Source: Mixta theicola (lineage in GTDB: Bacteria > Pseudomonadota > Gammaproteobacteria > Enterobacterales > Enterobacteriaceae). Taken from it: a stretch of 64,000 bases of DNA. Made by a program: the position numbers and the translations under genes. The DNA lies in assembly GCF_002895925.1 (NCBI RefSeq), contig NZ_NWUO01000001.1:1-64000 (forward strand), given 5' to 3'. Below, one piece after another: positions 54,714 through 64,000 of this stretch (the stretch's first letter is position 1; each line of letters opens with the position of its first letter). The notes beneath the pieces are model-generated. The model had not been told where the DNA came from. It saw only the letters and a list, made by a program, of their open reading frames with translations, and did no database searches.

Positions 54714-55730
54714 TCAGAAATCCGCTTGCAGCACCACGCGATAGTTGGCCTTACCGGCACGCAGGTGATCCAACGCCTCATTGATTTTCGACATCGGGAA
54801 AAACTCAACTTTCGGCGCGATACTGGTGCGCGCCGCCAGCTTCAGCAGGGTTCGCAGCTGGCCCGGCGAACCGGTGGAAGAACCGGTTACCGCCCGGTCA
54901 CCCAGAATCAGGCTGAACGCCGGTACGTCGAAAGGTTTCATTACCGCACCAACGGTATGGAATTTTCCGCGCGGCGCCAGCGCGGCAAAGTACGGCTGCC
55001 AGTCAAGATCCACCGCCACGGTGCTGAGAATCAGATCAAACTGGCCGGCCAGCTTTTTCAGCTCTTCCGGATCGCGACTGTTTACCACGTGATCCGCGCC
55101 CATATCGAGAATCGACTGTTTTTTATCCGGCGTTGAGCTGAATGCGGTCACTTCCGCACCCATCGCGTGCAGGATTTTAATTGCGATATGGCCCAGGCCG
55201 CCGATACCGATAACCCCTACGCGGCTGGTCGCGGTGATGTTATGCATCAGCAGCGGCTTGAAGACGGTAATGCCGCCGCACAGCAGCGGACCGGCAGATG
55301 CGGGATCCAGCTTCTCCGGCAGCGGAATGACCCATTGCCAGTTAGCGCGCAGCTTATCGGCAAAGCCGCCTTTGTTAGCGATGGTCGGCACGCTGCCGTT
55401 CAGGCAGTTCACCTGATCGCCAGTAATACAGGCGTCGCAGTGCTCGCAGCTTTTCGCCGTCCAGCCGATGCCCACGCGCTGGCCAACAGAAAGGCCTTTG
55501 TTTTTTGCCGCCTCGCCCAGCGCGGAAACGCGACCAATCACTTCATGGCCGGCGATCAGCGGATATTGCGAAATGCCCCATTCATTATCGATCATCGATA
55601 AATCAGAATGGCAAACGCCGCAGTACTCTACTTCGACTTCAACATCTTCGGCGCTCAGCGATGCTGCTTCATATTCATAGAGTTTCAAAGCCTGACCGGC
55701 TTCCATCGCTGCATAGCTTTTAATTTTCAC
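54714..55730 (-). CDS. ahr: NADPH-dependent aldehyde reductase Ahr
   Basis: The 338-residue zinc-dependent medium-chain dehydrogenase has the catalytic zinc segment [18 protein letters not shown] (about 36-53) and GHEVIGRV. Structural zinc cysteines are [15 protein letters not shown], and the cofactor site is [20 protein letters not shown]. It is collinear with E. coli Ahr/YjgB (339 aa). Ahr reduces a wide range of medium and long aldehydes to alcohols with NADPH in the cytosol. It is a single gene with its own terminator. Confidence 0.92.
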   Translation of the reverse strand: MKIKSYAAMEAGQALKLYEYEAASLSAEDVEVEVEYCGVCHSDLSMIDNEWGISQYPLIAGHEVIGRVSALGEAAKNKGLSVGQRVGIGWTAKSCEHCDACITGDQVNCLNGSVPTIANKGGFADKLRANWQWVIPLPEKLDPASAGPLLCGGITVFKPLLMHNITATSRVGVIGIGGLGHIAIKILHAMGAEVTAFSSTPDKKQSILDMGADHVVNSRDPEELKKLAGQFDLILSTVAVDLDWQPYFAALAPRGKFHTVGAVMKPFDVPAFSLILGDRAVTGSSTGSPGQLRTLLKLAARTSIAPKVEFFPMSKINEALDHLRAGKANYRVVLQADF

Positions 55731-55821
55731 TAATCCACCTCAGATTGCGTTAAGGAACCAGCGAAGAGTGTAGCAAGGCCCGGAACAAACTGGCATCTTG
55801 CCGTTTGGCTGGTGCGGATAG

Positions 55822-56322
55822 TTAGCGGGCCGCCGCGATAATAGCGCTAATATCGCTAATGGTTTCCGCTAACAGCTCGCCGCGGCGATAAGCTTCAAGC
55901 TGCTCCGCGCCGCCATTGACAACCGAGGCTGGCCGCTCGATAAAGGTGCCCAGCGGCGTAAAGGCCTCATCAAGCACCACGGCCATGGGGATTTTCACCC
56001 GATCAACGCCCGGCAGGTCGATAAAAGGCTGCGCCTCGTCACGGGTAATAATGGCCATGTCGATATTAGCCAGGCGCTGACACAGCAGCGCCATCGGAGG
56101 AATGTTGCGATGGCAGTCCGGACACCACATCTCAGCGGCCACCAGCAGCCGGAAACGTCCCGCCACCCGCTGCGCAGGCGCCAGCGCCTTTTCTACCGCC
56201 TCAGTCTGACTTTCCAGCATCGCCTGCCAGCGCTGCAGATCGGCGATCTGTTCCGGCGTGCCGGTAGCGATAAACTCTGCGGTATTTTTTCCCCGTTTAA
56301 ACAGCGTTTCGAATGCGCTCAT
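55822..56322 (-). CDS. Thioredoxin-fold protein with a CPDC site
   Basis: The 166-residue protein has a helical N-terminus of about 55 residues and a thioredoxin-like domain with LLVAAEMWCPDCHRNIPPMA (Cys-Pro-Asp-Cys about 67-70). The cis-Pro segment is VKIPMAVVLDE. There is no signal peptide, so it should be a cytosolic thiol protein related to the thioredoxin_9-type family. It is a single gene. Confidence 0.85.
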   Translation of the reverse strand: MSAFETLFKRGKNTAEFIATGTPEQIADLQRWQAMLESQTEAVEKALAPAQRVAGRFRLLVAAEMWCPDCHRNIPPMALLCQRLANIDMAIITRDEAQPFIDLPGVDRVKIPMAVVLDEAFTPLGTFIERPASVVNGGAEQLEAYRRGELLAETISDISAIIAAAR

Positions 56323-56670
56323 AGAAATTCTCCAGTGAAAACCGATAGCGGGCTATCTTAAAAGAAACTGCCGCCGCGTACACCTTTGATCATCACCAAG
56401 CTCCCGGCCATGCTTTAGCGCCGGATCGTGACCCTTTTCGCCCTGCGCTACTGCTGTTGCAAATTGCCGTAGCCTGTCGTTGATGATTATTTACCGCCAG
56501 ATTGATTTTATTTTCCACTAATAAGCGCCAGGAGGCGTGTTATTTAATACGCTGATAAAAATCGATAGCTTATTAAGCGTGTCGGCGCTTTTTTAACAGC
56601 TGTTATTTTTTCGTCAATCGTTTAACTTCACCGCCCGCCGGGCTTTTCCCGCGTTACGCTATACTTATTT

Positions 56671-56687
56671 TTAACTTTAAAAGTTAA
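56671..56687 (+). promoter_or_regulatory. Perfect 17-bp palindrome at the ROK kinase promoter
   Basis: TTAACTTTAAAAGTTAA is a perfect palindrome with one central base. It lies directly downstream of a TATACT -10-like box (56660-56665) and ends 12 bases before the start codon at the ribosome site. That position suits a repressor. The remaining upstream sequence (56323-56670) shows no gene. Confidence 0.5.
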
Positions 56688-56699
56688 GGGGCGAATCAA

Positions 56700-57578
56700 G
56701 TGAAAATAGCAGCGTTTGATATTGGCGGCACCTCCTTAAAAATGGGCGTAGTCACCGATAATGGCGAAATATTATCGCAGGATAAACAGGATATTATGAA
56801 CCACTCCGGTAAGGCGATCCTTGACGGCGTGCTGACCTGGCTGGAGCAGCATGAATGTGAAGGCGTGGCCGTTAGTATTCCTGGCTATGTCGATCCACGC
56901 AGCGGTTATATCGCTATGGGCGGCGCCATCAGGGATTTTGATAATTTTCATATTGGTCAGTGGCTGCGGGAGAAAACCTCGCTGCCCGTCAGCGTAGAAA
57001 ATGATGCCAACTGCGCGCTGTTGGCCGAGCGCTGGCTGGGAAAAGCGCAGGAAATGTCTGACTTTTTAATGATGACCATCGGCACCGGGATTGGCGGCGC
57101 TATTTTTTGCAACAATGCGCTGGTGCGCGGTAAACAGTGCCGCGCCGGCGAATTTGGTTCCCTATTGAGTACGCGTCCGGGCAGCGAGAATGTGCGTCAC
57201 TATACGATGAATACCACCTGTACTATGCGCGTCCTTACGCAAAACTACAGTATGCATACCGGAAAAAAGCAGGAAGAAATTACCGGCGAAGAGATATTTT
57301 CCCGCTACGATAATAACGATCCGATCTGCAGCCGACTGGTCACTAATTTTTATCACGATCTCTGCAGCGGCATATATAACCTCGCACACGTCTTTAATCC
57401 GCAATGTATTTTCCTCGGCGGCGGCATTACCGAAAGGAAAACCTTCCTGGAAGAGATCAATTATCATCTGGCCTGGTTTGAGCTTGACATCAGGGTGGAT
57501 ACCGCCACCTACGGCAATGACTCCGGCATGCTGGGCGCGATAAAACATTTCCTGCAATGCCAGCAGGAAAAAGCGTAA
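56700..57578 (+). CDS. bglK: ROK-family sugar kinase (beta-glucoside kinase-like)
   Basis: The GTG at 56700 (AAGGGG upstream) starts a 292-residue ROK kinase. The phosphate-binding loop is IAAFDIGGTSLKMGVV (3-18), and MTIGTGIGGAIFCNNALVRG is the second phosphate segment. The sugar site is ENDANCALLAERWLG with the catalytic Asp. The usual ROK zinc cluster (CxCGxxGC) is absent, as in BglK, which phosphorylates cellobiose and other beta-glucosides at C6'. No beta-glucosidase or PTS gene is adjacent, so the substrate is unsure. Confidence 0.8.
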   Translation: MKIAAFDIGGTSLKMGVVTDNGEILSQDKQDIMNHSGKAILDGVLTWLEQHECEGVAVSIPGYVDPRSGYIAMGGAIRDFDNFHIGQWLREKTSLPVSVENDANCALLAERWLGKAQEMSDFLMMTIGTGIGGAIFCNNALVRGKQCRAGEFGSLLSTRPGSENVRHYTMNTTCTMRVLTQNYSMHTGKKQEEITGEEIFSRYDNNDPICSRLVTNFYHDLCSGIYNLAHVFNPQCIFLGGGITERKTFLEEINYHLAWFELDIRVDTATYGNDSGMLGAIKHFLQCQQEKA

Positions 57579-57591
57579 TCTGGCGCGCTGA

Positions 57592-57857
57592 TTAATTCCG
57601 CTGCTGCCATTTCACCACCGACAAACGGTGTAGCGCGTGGCCCAGGCGGGCGATAGCCTTTCCCGCTTCATCGCCCGTTTTTTTCAATGCCCTGCCCGGC
57701 GAACCCCATTTGCCTTGCCGCGCAGGTTAATCATCATCACCACCTTAGCGCTTTTGACGGGCTTACCTGCCTGATGAATATCACCATAAGGCCCGCCAGC
57801 CGGATAGGTGCGTAGTCCGCTCACGATGCTGACAGCGATGCGGCAAAACCAGGCATC
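57592..57857 (-). pseudogene. Frameshifted remnant of an unidentified gene
   Basis: On the minus strand one frame reads PDAWFCRIAVSIVSGLRTY, then PAGGPYGDIHQAGKPVKSAK and VVMMINLRGKANG. After a one-base shift it continues ALKKTGDEAGKAIARLGHAL and HRLSVVKWQQRN to a TAA at 57592. Good protein character in two adjacent frames with no start indicates the C-terminal end of a decayed gene. I cannot name the family. It lies between the ROK kinase and the nan cluster. Confidence 0.5.
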
Positions 57858-57862
57858 CGGCC

Positions 57863-59204
<1,342 letters not shown>

Positions 59205-59208
<4 letters not shown>

Positions 59209-59894
59209 ACGGTTTCCCTGGTCAGGGCATCGCGATACCACTGGCAGACATGTTCAAGGCGGGTAATGGCCGATCCTACGGTCACAGCCCAGGCGCCGTG
59301 CTGCATGGCCTGAACGGCCAGCGCAGGTGTATTGAAGCGGCCCTCGGCGATGACCCGATAGCCTTGCGCGCTCAGCGCCTGGATTAAAGGCAAATCGGGC
59401 GCTTCCGGGACAATCTCTGTGGTGTAGCCTGAGAGCGTCGTCCCGATAATATCGGCGCCGAGGCGGTGACAATGGATACCATCTTCAAGGGAGGAGCAGT
59501 CAGCCATGGCAACAACGTGATGGTGATGAATCCGCGCAATAATGGCTTCAATGCCCACCGGACGGGGGCGCGCTGTGCCGTCAAAGGCGATGATGTCCGC
59601 ACCGGCCTGCGCCAGCGCATCAATATCTTCAAGGAAGGGAGTAATACGCACCGGAGAATCCACCAAATCGCGCTTTACGATCCCAATAATCGGTACCGAA
59701 AGCAGTGGTCGCGTGGCTTTCAGGTTGTTTATTCCCTCAATTCGCACCGCCACCGCGCCCGCCTGCACCGCCGCCAGCGCCATAGCAGCGACAATATCGG
59801 GCTTATCTAACGGGCTGCCGGGCACCGGCTGGCAAGAGACGATTAGCCCGCTGAGTTGTTTAATGCTTGCATCCAGATTCTCTAACAACGACAT
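59205..59894 (-). CDS. nanE: N-acetylmannosamine-6-phosphate 2-epimerase
   Basis: The 229-residue TIM-barrel enzyme opens [20 protein letters not shown] and has the family motifs [10 protein letters not shown] (catalytic Lys), [24 protein letters not shown] [13 protein letters not shown] (Asp) and [10 protein letters not shown] (Glu, Arg). [14 protein letters not shown] closes it. It turns ManNAc-6-P into GlcNAc-6-P, feeding NagA. It lies 49 bases after nanT. Confidence 0.94.
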
Positions 59895-59943
59895 AAATAC
59901 ATCCTTAACTTCAATTCACGCCCGGCGCTTCCGGGCACTTTAA

Positions 59944-61434
59944 TTATTGCTTACCGCACAAGGAGACCGGATTTTCAGCGTTACGCGTCACTGCGCCGCT
60001 AAACGGTTTGCCGTCGATCGCATCATGCGTACGGAGCGCTTCGGGTCTGATCCAGCGCTGCACCCGGGACGGCATATCCAGACCAATCAACAGAATCACC
60101 ACAAAGGTTAAGCCGAAGGAGAGCGAGCCCAGCGCCGTGCCGAGGTCGAGGTGTTGCGCCACTAGCGCACCGATCACCGGCGCCGCTGCGCCGCCTAACG
60201 CCCCCACGTTGTAGGTAAAGCCAAGGCCCGCCGCGCGTTGGTCGGTATCGAAATAGCCGCCAATCAGCTTCGGCAAAATCCCGGCGATCCCCTGCCCCAG
60301 CATCTGCTGGAAAAAGAGCAGGATCCCCAGCCCCCAGATGCTTGAGCCGCCGATGGCAAAGACGGGAATAATCAGGAGCTGTGACGCCAGCAGGCTGTAG
60401 ACGTAGGCTTTACGCGTGCCCAGCCAGTCGCCCAGAAAGCCGCCAACCACACAGCCCACCGCAGCGCCGAAGCCGCTGAAAAAGAGGATCTGGGCGACGG
60501 TCGCCGGGTCATAAGCCAGTTCACTTTTCAGATAGGTAGGCAGCAGCGCCTGAATGGGCCAGGAGTAGAGGAAGGCAAAAAGAACTATCACCATCAGCAT
60601 AACGCCCGTTGGCCATCTTTTGCCGCTGCTCTGCACCATAAAGCTGACAAAAATAACGGCGCATACCAGCGATAAAAGCAGGATTACCAGCGGGTTATGC
60701 AGGTTTCCGGCGAAACAGAACCACAATGCAGCGGCGGCCATGCCGGTCATAACAATATTCAGTAGCCGACGTTTCCCACGGTACAGAATATCTACCATGG
60801 TGCGCACGGGAGTCTGGCTTGCCTTGCGCTCTTTCCAGTCCTCAGTCTCAGGAATATTTTTGCGCAGCCAAAGCGCGAAGATAATGGGCAGGATGCCGAT
60901 AAGAAATAGCGCACGCCAGCCCCAGACGGGCACGATAAAGCTATAGACCTGGGCGGCAATAACGGCCCCCACGGAAAAACCGGAAATCAGAAAACCGCTG
61001 GCTTTATTACGTAAATGTTTTGGCCAGCTTTCAATGACGTAGGTCGCGCTTGAACCATACTCCCCGGCCATCCCCATGCCGATAACCATACGGGCGATAA
61101 ACATTGAGGTATAGCCCGGCGCCAGGCCGCAGGCCAGCGTCCCGACAGAGAACAAAATAATACTGGTGACCATAGCCAGACGACGGCCATAACGATCGCC
61201 CATCGCCCCCAGCAGCAGCCCGCCAAACCAGCGGGAGATAAACGCCGCAGAGATAATACTCGCCGCCTGAACGGTAGTGAGCTGAAACTCATTCTGTACT
61301 TCCGTTAATACCAGGGCGATTAAGACGAAATCAAAACCATCAAGCAAATAGCCAAGCCATGCGGCAGAAAAAGCCCGCCACTGGGATTTATTAAGGTGTT
61401 TGTACCATGGAATGGTTTTTGTGGTTCCACTCAT
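59944..61434 (-). CDS. nanT: Sialic acid transporter NanT (MFS)
   Basis: The 496-residue protein is a sugar-porter-type MFS permease. [20 protein letters not shown] and [20 protein letters not shown] are the family opening, followed by [11 protein letters not shown] and [20 protein letters not shown]. It carries the 14-helix layout with extra central helices found in NanT ([40 protein letters not shown]). It imports N-acetylneuraminate with protons. First gene of the minus-strand nan operon. Confidence 0.94.
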   Translation of the reverse strand: MSGTTKTIPWYKHLNKSQWRAFSAAWLGYLLDGFDFVLIALVLTEVQNEFQLTTVQAASIISAAFISRWFGGLLLGAMGDRYGRRLAMVTSIILFSVGTLACGLAPGYTSMFIARMVIGMGMAGEYGSSATYVIESWPKHLRNKASGFLISGFSVGAVIAAQVYSFIVPVWGWRALFLIGILPIIFALWLRKNIPETEDWKERKASQTPVRTMVDILYRGKRRLLNIVMTGMAAAALWFCFAGNLHNPLVILLLSLVCAVIFVSFMVQSSGKRWPTGVMLMVIVLFAFLYSWPIQALLPTYLKSELAYDPATVAQILFFSGFGAAVGCVVGGFLGDWLGTRKAYVYSLLASQLLIIPVFAIGGSSIWGLGILLFFQQMLGQGIAGILPKLIGGYFDTDQRAAGLGFTYNVGALGGAAAPVIGALVAQHLDLGTALGSLSFGLTFVVILLIGLDMPSRVQRWIRPEALRTHDAIDGKPFSGAVTRNAENPVSLCGKQ

Positions 61435-61501
61435 GTTGCTCTCCTGTGATGAGCAAATTCCTGCGCCTTAGGGCCAATAATGGAGGGTGTTTCACATCCA
61501 T

Positions 61502-61516
61502 ATGAAGTAAAACTCC
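61502..61516 (-). promoter_or_regulatory. Candidate operator of the nan regulator (nanT side)
   Basis: On the minus strand GGAGTTTTACTTCAT matches GGAGCCATACTTCAT upstream of nanA at 12 of 15 positions. It lies about 70-80 bases from the nanT start. Two copies in the two nan promoter regions suggest a common RpiR-type operator. Confidence 0.45.
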
Positions 61517-61567
61517 ATTTACTTTATTTTTTGGAAGCTAAGCACCACAAGAGTACGTAATGAAATG

Positions 61568-61583
61568 TGTGAACAATGTCATA
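61568..61583 (+). promoter_or_regulatory. CRP-like site in the nanT/regulator divergent region
   Basis: TGTGAACAATGTCATA matches the CRP consensus TGTGA-N6-TCACA at nine of ten positions. It is placed to activate nanT. CRP control is usual for nan operons. Confidence 0.6.
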
Positions 61584-61746
61584 GCGATAAGCGTGGGAAG
61601 GTTTAAAAAGTCGATCCAACTCACAACAGCTGAGCCGCTATCCGTTTCAGCAGCGAAAAAACGGCGCTGATTACGCTGTTTTTTATCCCTTTATCTTGCC
61701 TGACCGCAGGCGCTGCCCCATCATGGGCACTATACAGTCAGCGTGA

Positions 61747-62640
61747 ATGCAGGAAGAGATGGAGAATCCAAACTCACCGGTTAAGGCCGGAAAAATACTT
61801 GATACTCTGGGGGCGATGCAAAACAGCCTGACGCGTGTAGGGCAACGTATTGCGCATTATATTATTACCTCGCCCCACCGGGTGACCCAGCTTTCGATCG
61901 CGGATTTATCGCAGGAAATAAACGCTGGTGAAGCTTCGGTTATCCGCTTCTGCCGACTCTTAGGCTATAAAGGCTTCCAGAATTTTAAGATGGAGCTGGC
62001 CATTGAGCTGGCGATGGTAGATTCCGATGACAGCAGCGCGTTGCTTGATGCTGAAGTGGCTGAAACCGATGATGCCCATATCATTGGCCTGAAACTACAG
62101 GGGGCCATCGCCAACGTGCTTTCAGAAACGCTTAATTTACTGGATATGAAACAGGTTGCGCAGGTGGTGGATGCGCTACATACCTGCAATAGCGCCTACA
62201 TTTTTGGCGTCGGCGCGTCGGGTATCACCGCTGAAGATATGAAACATAAGCTGATGCGAATCGGTTTACGCGTAGATGCCTTAACCAACAACCACTTTAT
62301 GTATATGCAGGCCTCGCTGCTCAAAGCCGGCGATGTCGCCGTCGGGATAAGCCATTCGGGAAATTCCCCGGAAACAACGCATGCGCTTAATCTGGCCAGG
62401 GAGGCTGGTGCAGTGACCGTCGCCTTAACGCATAACCTGGGCTCGCCATTAAGCAAAGCCGCTGATTTTACTTTGATTAATGGCAACCGGCAGGGACGCT
62501 TGCAGGGCGACTCCATCGGCACCAAAACCGCACAGCTATTTGTTCTGGATCTCATCTATGCCCTGCTGGTCCAGAAAGATCCTGAGCAAGCAAAAGCCAA
62601 TAAGCTGCGGACCATGGATGCCCTGACGATGCCGCGCTAA
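61747..62640 (+). CDS. nanR: RpiR/MurR-family regulator of the nan genes
   Basis: The 297-residue protein has an N-terminal RpiR helix-turn-helix (GQRIAHYIITSPHRVTQLSI, DLSQEINAGEASVIRFCRLL, YKGFQNFKMELA). The C-terminal SIS sugar-phosphate domain follows (SAYIFGVGASGITAEDMKHK, VGISHSGNSPETTHAL, SIGTKTAQLFVLDLIYALL). It is unrelated to the GntR-type NanR of E. coli but resembles the RpiR-type NanR of Vibrio, which senses ManNAc-6-P. It is divergent from nanT and precedes nanA, so it probably represses both. Symbol by role. Confidence 0.85.
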   Translation: MQEEMENPNSPVKAGKILDTLGAMQNSLTRVGQRIAHYIITSPHRVTQLSIADLSQEINAGEASVIRFCRLLGYKGFQNFKMELAIELAMVDSDDSSALLDAEVAETDDAHIIGLKLQGAIANVLSETLNLLDMKQVAQVVDALHTCNSAYIFGVGASGITAEDMKHKLMRIGLRVDALTNNHFMYMQASLLKAGDVAVGISHSGNSPETTHALNLAREAGAVTVALTHNLGSPLSKAADFTLINGNRQGRLQGDSIGTKTAQLFVLDLIYALLVQKDPEQAKANKLRTMDALTMPR

Positions 62641-62649
62641 GCGGAAATT

Positions 62650-62665
62650 AGTGCTGTCGATCACA
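62650..62665 (+). promoter_or_regulatory. Weak CRP-like site upstream of nanA
   Basis: AGTGC-TGTCGA-TCACA has one perfect and one partial CRP half-site, about 125-140 bases before nanA. Confidence 0.4.
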
Positions 62666-62731
62666 ATCTGTTACTCCCGTTTTTGCACCTGACCAGATCC
62701 TGTTGCAACAGGCATCATTAAAACCTAAATT

Positions 62732-62746
62732 GGAGCCATACTTCAT
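62732..62746 (+). promoter_or_regulatory. Candidate operator of the nan regulator (nanA side)
   Basis: GGAGCCATACTTCAT is the partner of the site at 61502-61516. It ends 41 bases before the nanA start, over the likely core promoter. Confidence 0.45.
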
Positions 62747-62787
62747 TTAATTTATTATTAAGAAGCAAAACACCAATTGAGGTTTAC

Positions 62788-63678
62788 ATGGAAAAGCTAA
62801 CAGGTCTTATCGCCGCACCGCATACCCCTTTTGACGCCAATGGAGAGGTTAATTATCCCGTTATCGACAGGCTGGCCGAGCATCTTATCGGCCAGGGGGT
62901 GAAAGGCGTTTACGTCTGTGGTACGACCGGAGAAGGTATCCACTGCTCCGTTGATGAGCGTAAAAAGATTGCCGAACGTTGGGTTGCCGCAAGTCACGGG
63001 AAATTAAGCATTACGCTACATACGGGCGCGCTGAGCATTGCGGACTCCCTGGCGCTGAGCCGCCATGCTGACACATTAGATATTTTCGCCACCTCCGTGA
63101 TTGGCCCCTGCTTTTTTAAACCCTCAACCGTTGAAGACCTGGTCGAATACTGCCGGCTCAACGCCGCCGCTGCGCCGTCAAAGGGCTTTTATTACTATCA
63201 TTCAGGGATGTCAGGGCTGAGCCTGGATATGGAGCAGTTCCTGATTGAGGCGGCGGATAAGATCCCGAACTTGTCCGGAATGAAGTTTAACTCCGGTGAT
63301 ATGTATGAATACCAGCGTTGCCTGCGGGTGAATAACGGGCAGTTCGATCTTCCGTTTGGCGTGGATGAGTTTTTACCGGCGGGGTTAGCCTGTGGCGCAA
63401 CTGGCGCAGTGGGCAGCACCTATAACTATGCGGCACCGCTTTATCATCGTCTGATCGACAGTTTTAACCAGGGCAACCATCAGGATGTCGCTGCCTGTAT
63501 GGATAAAGTGATCGCCATTATTCGGGTACTGGTGCAGTACGGCGGCGTTGCCGCAGGGAAGCTGGCGATGCAGCTGCATGGCATTGATGTTGGCGATCCG
63601 CGTCGTCCGCTGCGTCCGATGACGCCAGAGCAGAAGAGCGTTGCGCTGGAAAAATTCCGGGCGGCTGATTTTATTTAG
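62788..63678 (+). CDS. nanA: N-acetylneuraminate lyase
   Basis: The 296-residue TIM-barrel aldolase has GLIAAPHTPFDANGEVNYPV and the substrate carboxylate loop GVYVCGTTGEGIHCSVDERK (about 41-60). FYYYHSGMSGLSLDMEQFL holds the catalytic Tyr, and LSGMKFNSGDMYEY holds the Schiff-base Lys (about 165). GVDEFLPAGLACGATGAVGS follows. It splits sialic acid into ManNAc and pyruvate, the first cytosolic step. Size as in E. coli NanA (297 aa). Confidence 0.95.
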   Translation: MEKLTGLIAAPHTPFDANGEVNYPVIDRLAEHLIGQGVKGVYVCGTTGEGIHCSVDERKKIAERWVAASHGKLSITLHTGALSIADSLALSRHADTLDIFATSVIGPCFFKPSTVEDLVEYCRLNAAAAPSKGFYYYHSGMSGLSLDMEQFLIEAADKIPNLSGMKFNSGDMYEYQRCLRVNNGQFDLPFGVDEFLPAGLACGATGAVGSTYNYAAPLYHRLIDSFNQGNHQDVAACMDKVIAIIRVLVQYGGVAAGKLAMQLHGIDVGDPRRPLRPMTPEQKSVALEKFRAADFI

Positions 63679-63688
63679 CCAACGCCCC

Positions 63689-63725
63689 GTAATATTCTCG
63701 CCCGGATAGCGGGCGAGAATATTAC
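63689..63725 (+). terminator. Long hairpin after nanA
   Basis: GTAATATTCTCGCCCG and CGGGCGAGAATATTAC form a perfect 16-bp stem with a 5-base loop, 11 bases after the nanA stop. There is no T-run, so it may act with Rho or as a 3' end stabiliser. Confidence 0.7.
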
Positions 63726-63960
63726 GCGTTGAATAAAATAAGCGTCGTGGCCCTGATATTTGCAAAACGAAACCTGCCGCCGAAGGTAATTTATTTATTC
63801 CGTTCCCGGAAACCTCTTTATCAGCACGGCGAATTTCAATAGCTCCTGCAGGAACCTGTCAAACTTTTTCCCTTATAGATCCTTGATATATATCTTAGAA
63901 TTTTCTTATTTTTTATCGCAAAATAAGCATTCCCAATAATCACAACAATGGGTATTACTC

Positions 63961-64000
63961 ATGACGTTAAAATTACGTAAAGGAACAATCGCAGCTTCGG
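63961..64000 (+). CDS. Start of a gene leaving the window
   Basis: An ATG at 63961 opens MTLKLRKGTIAAS, a basic start that would suit a signal peptide, and the window ends after 13 codons. The 235 bases before it are AT-rich and could be its promoter. Next to nanA, an outer-membrane sialic acid channel or a mutarotase is possible, but nothing in these codons shows it. Confidence 0.35.
   Translation, partial: MTLKLRKGTIAAS

Noticed and set aside
54549..55136. 195-codon plus-strand frame
   Set aside because: Antisense to ahr through most of its length; Arg/His/Gln-rich shadow composition.

Overview
The window is chromosomal DNA of an Enterobacterales bacterium, most likely Erwiniaceae (Pantoea/Erwinia/Mixta-like). 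The backbone is about 55-58% GC by eye. Its gene order follows E. coli in several blocks: ghrA-ycdX-ycdY, tRNA-Ser(GGA), and treA with ycgR-emtA-ldcA. It also carries a ferrichrome/ferrioxamine-type receptor and a nan cluster controlled by an RpiR-type regulator. The genus is inference; no species marker is present.

Region 1 (1-12.4 kb) is accessory DNA with the scars of mobile elements. It holds the end of an IS3-family element, a large protein joining a GHKL ATPase to a PD-(D/E)XK nuclease-like domain, three decayed tyrosine-integrase fragments (2.8, 3.8 and 12.1 kb) and a DHCW cupin. It also holds a LysR-linked hydrolase/SDR/hydrolase cluster, a GNAT acetyltransferase, and a MocR regulator divergent from an azoreductase/AhpD-like pair.

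Region 2 (12.4-18.5 kb) has a MarR regulator followed by an aaeXAB-like efflux operon whose FUSC gene carries two frameshifts, and then a chemoreceptor. Region 3 (18.6-20.9 kb) is an AT-rich islet between two 35-bp direct repeats. It encodes an orphan Hcp (type VI secretion tube protein), a pesticin-like muramidase and an overlapping LprI-like exported protein, which together read as an effector-immunity pair.

Region 4 (21-27.3 kb) is metabolic backbone: an XdhC-like protein with a deleted MobA-like partner, aldehyde dehydrogenase, a glutamine amidotransferase, an EamA exporter and a CoA transferase. Region 5 (27.3-33.6 kb) is the ghrA-ycdX-ycdY operon, split by an insert of about 3.6 kb carrying an alkyl sulfatase, a FadL-like porin and a truncated third gene. 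The insert is bounded by a duplication of about 300 bp of the host operon. Region 6 (33.7-43 kb) has a POT-type transporter, tRNA-Ser followed by repeated copies of its own 3' end and terminator, a flavohaemoprotein, a LysE exporter, trehalase and a Fur-box-preceded TonB receptor.

Region 7 (42.5-57.6 kb) holds small stress and envelope genes, ycgR, an MscS-like channel, emtA, ldcA, many short unknown proteins, kbp, yceI, a glutamate dehydrogenase, ahr, a thioredoxin-like protein and a ROK kinase. Region 8 (57.6-63.7 kb) is a complete sialic acid module: nanT-nanE-nanK-nanQ on one strand, and an RpiR-type regulator plus nanA on the other. A shared candidate operator and CRP-like sites lie in its promoter regions.
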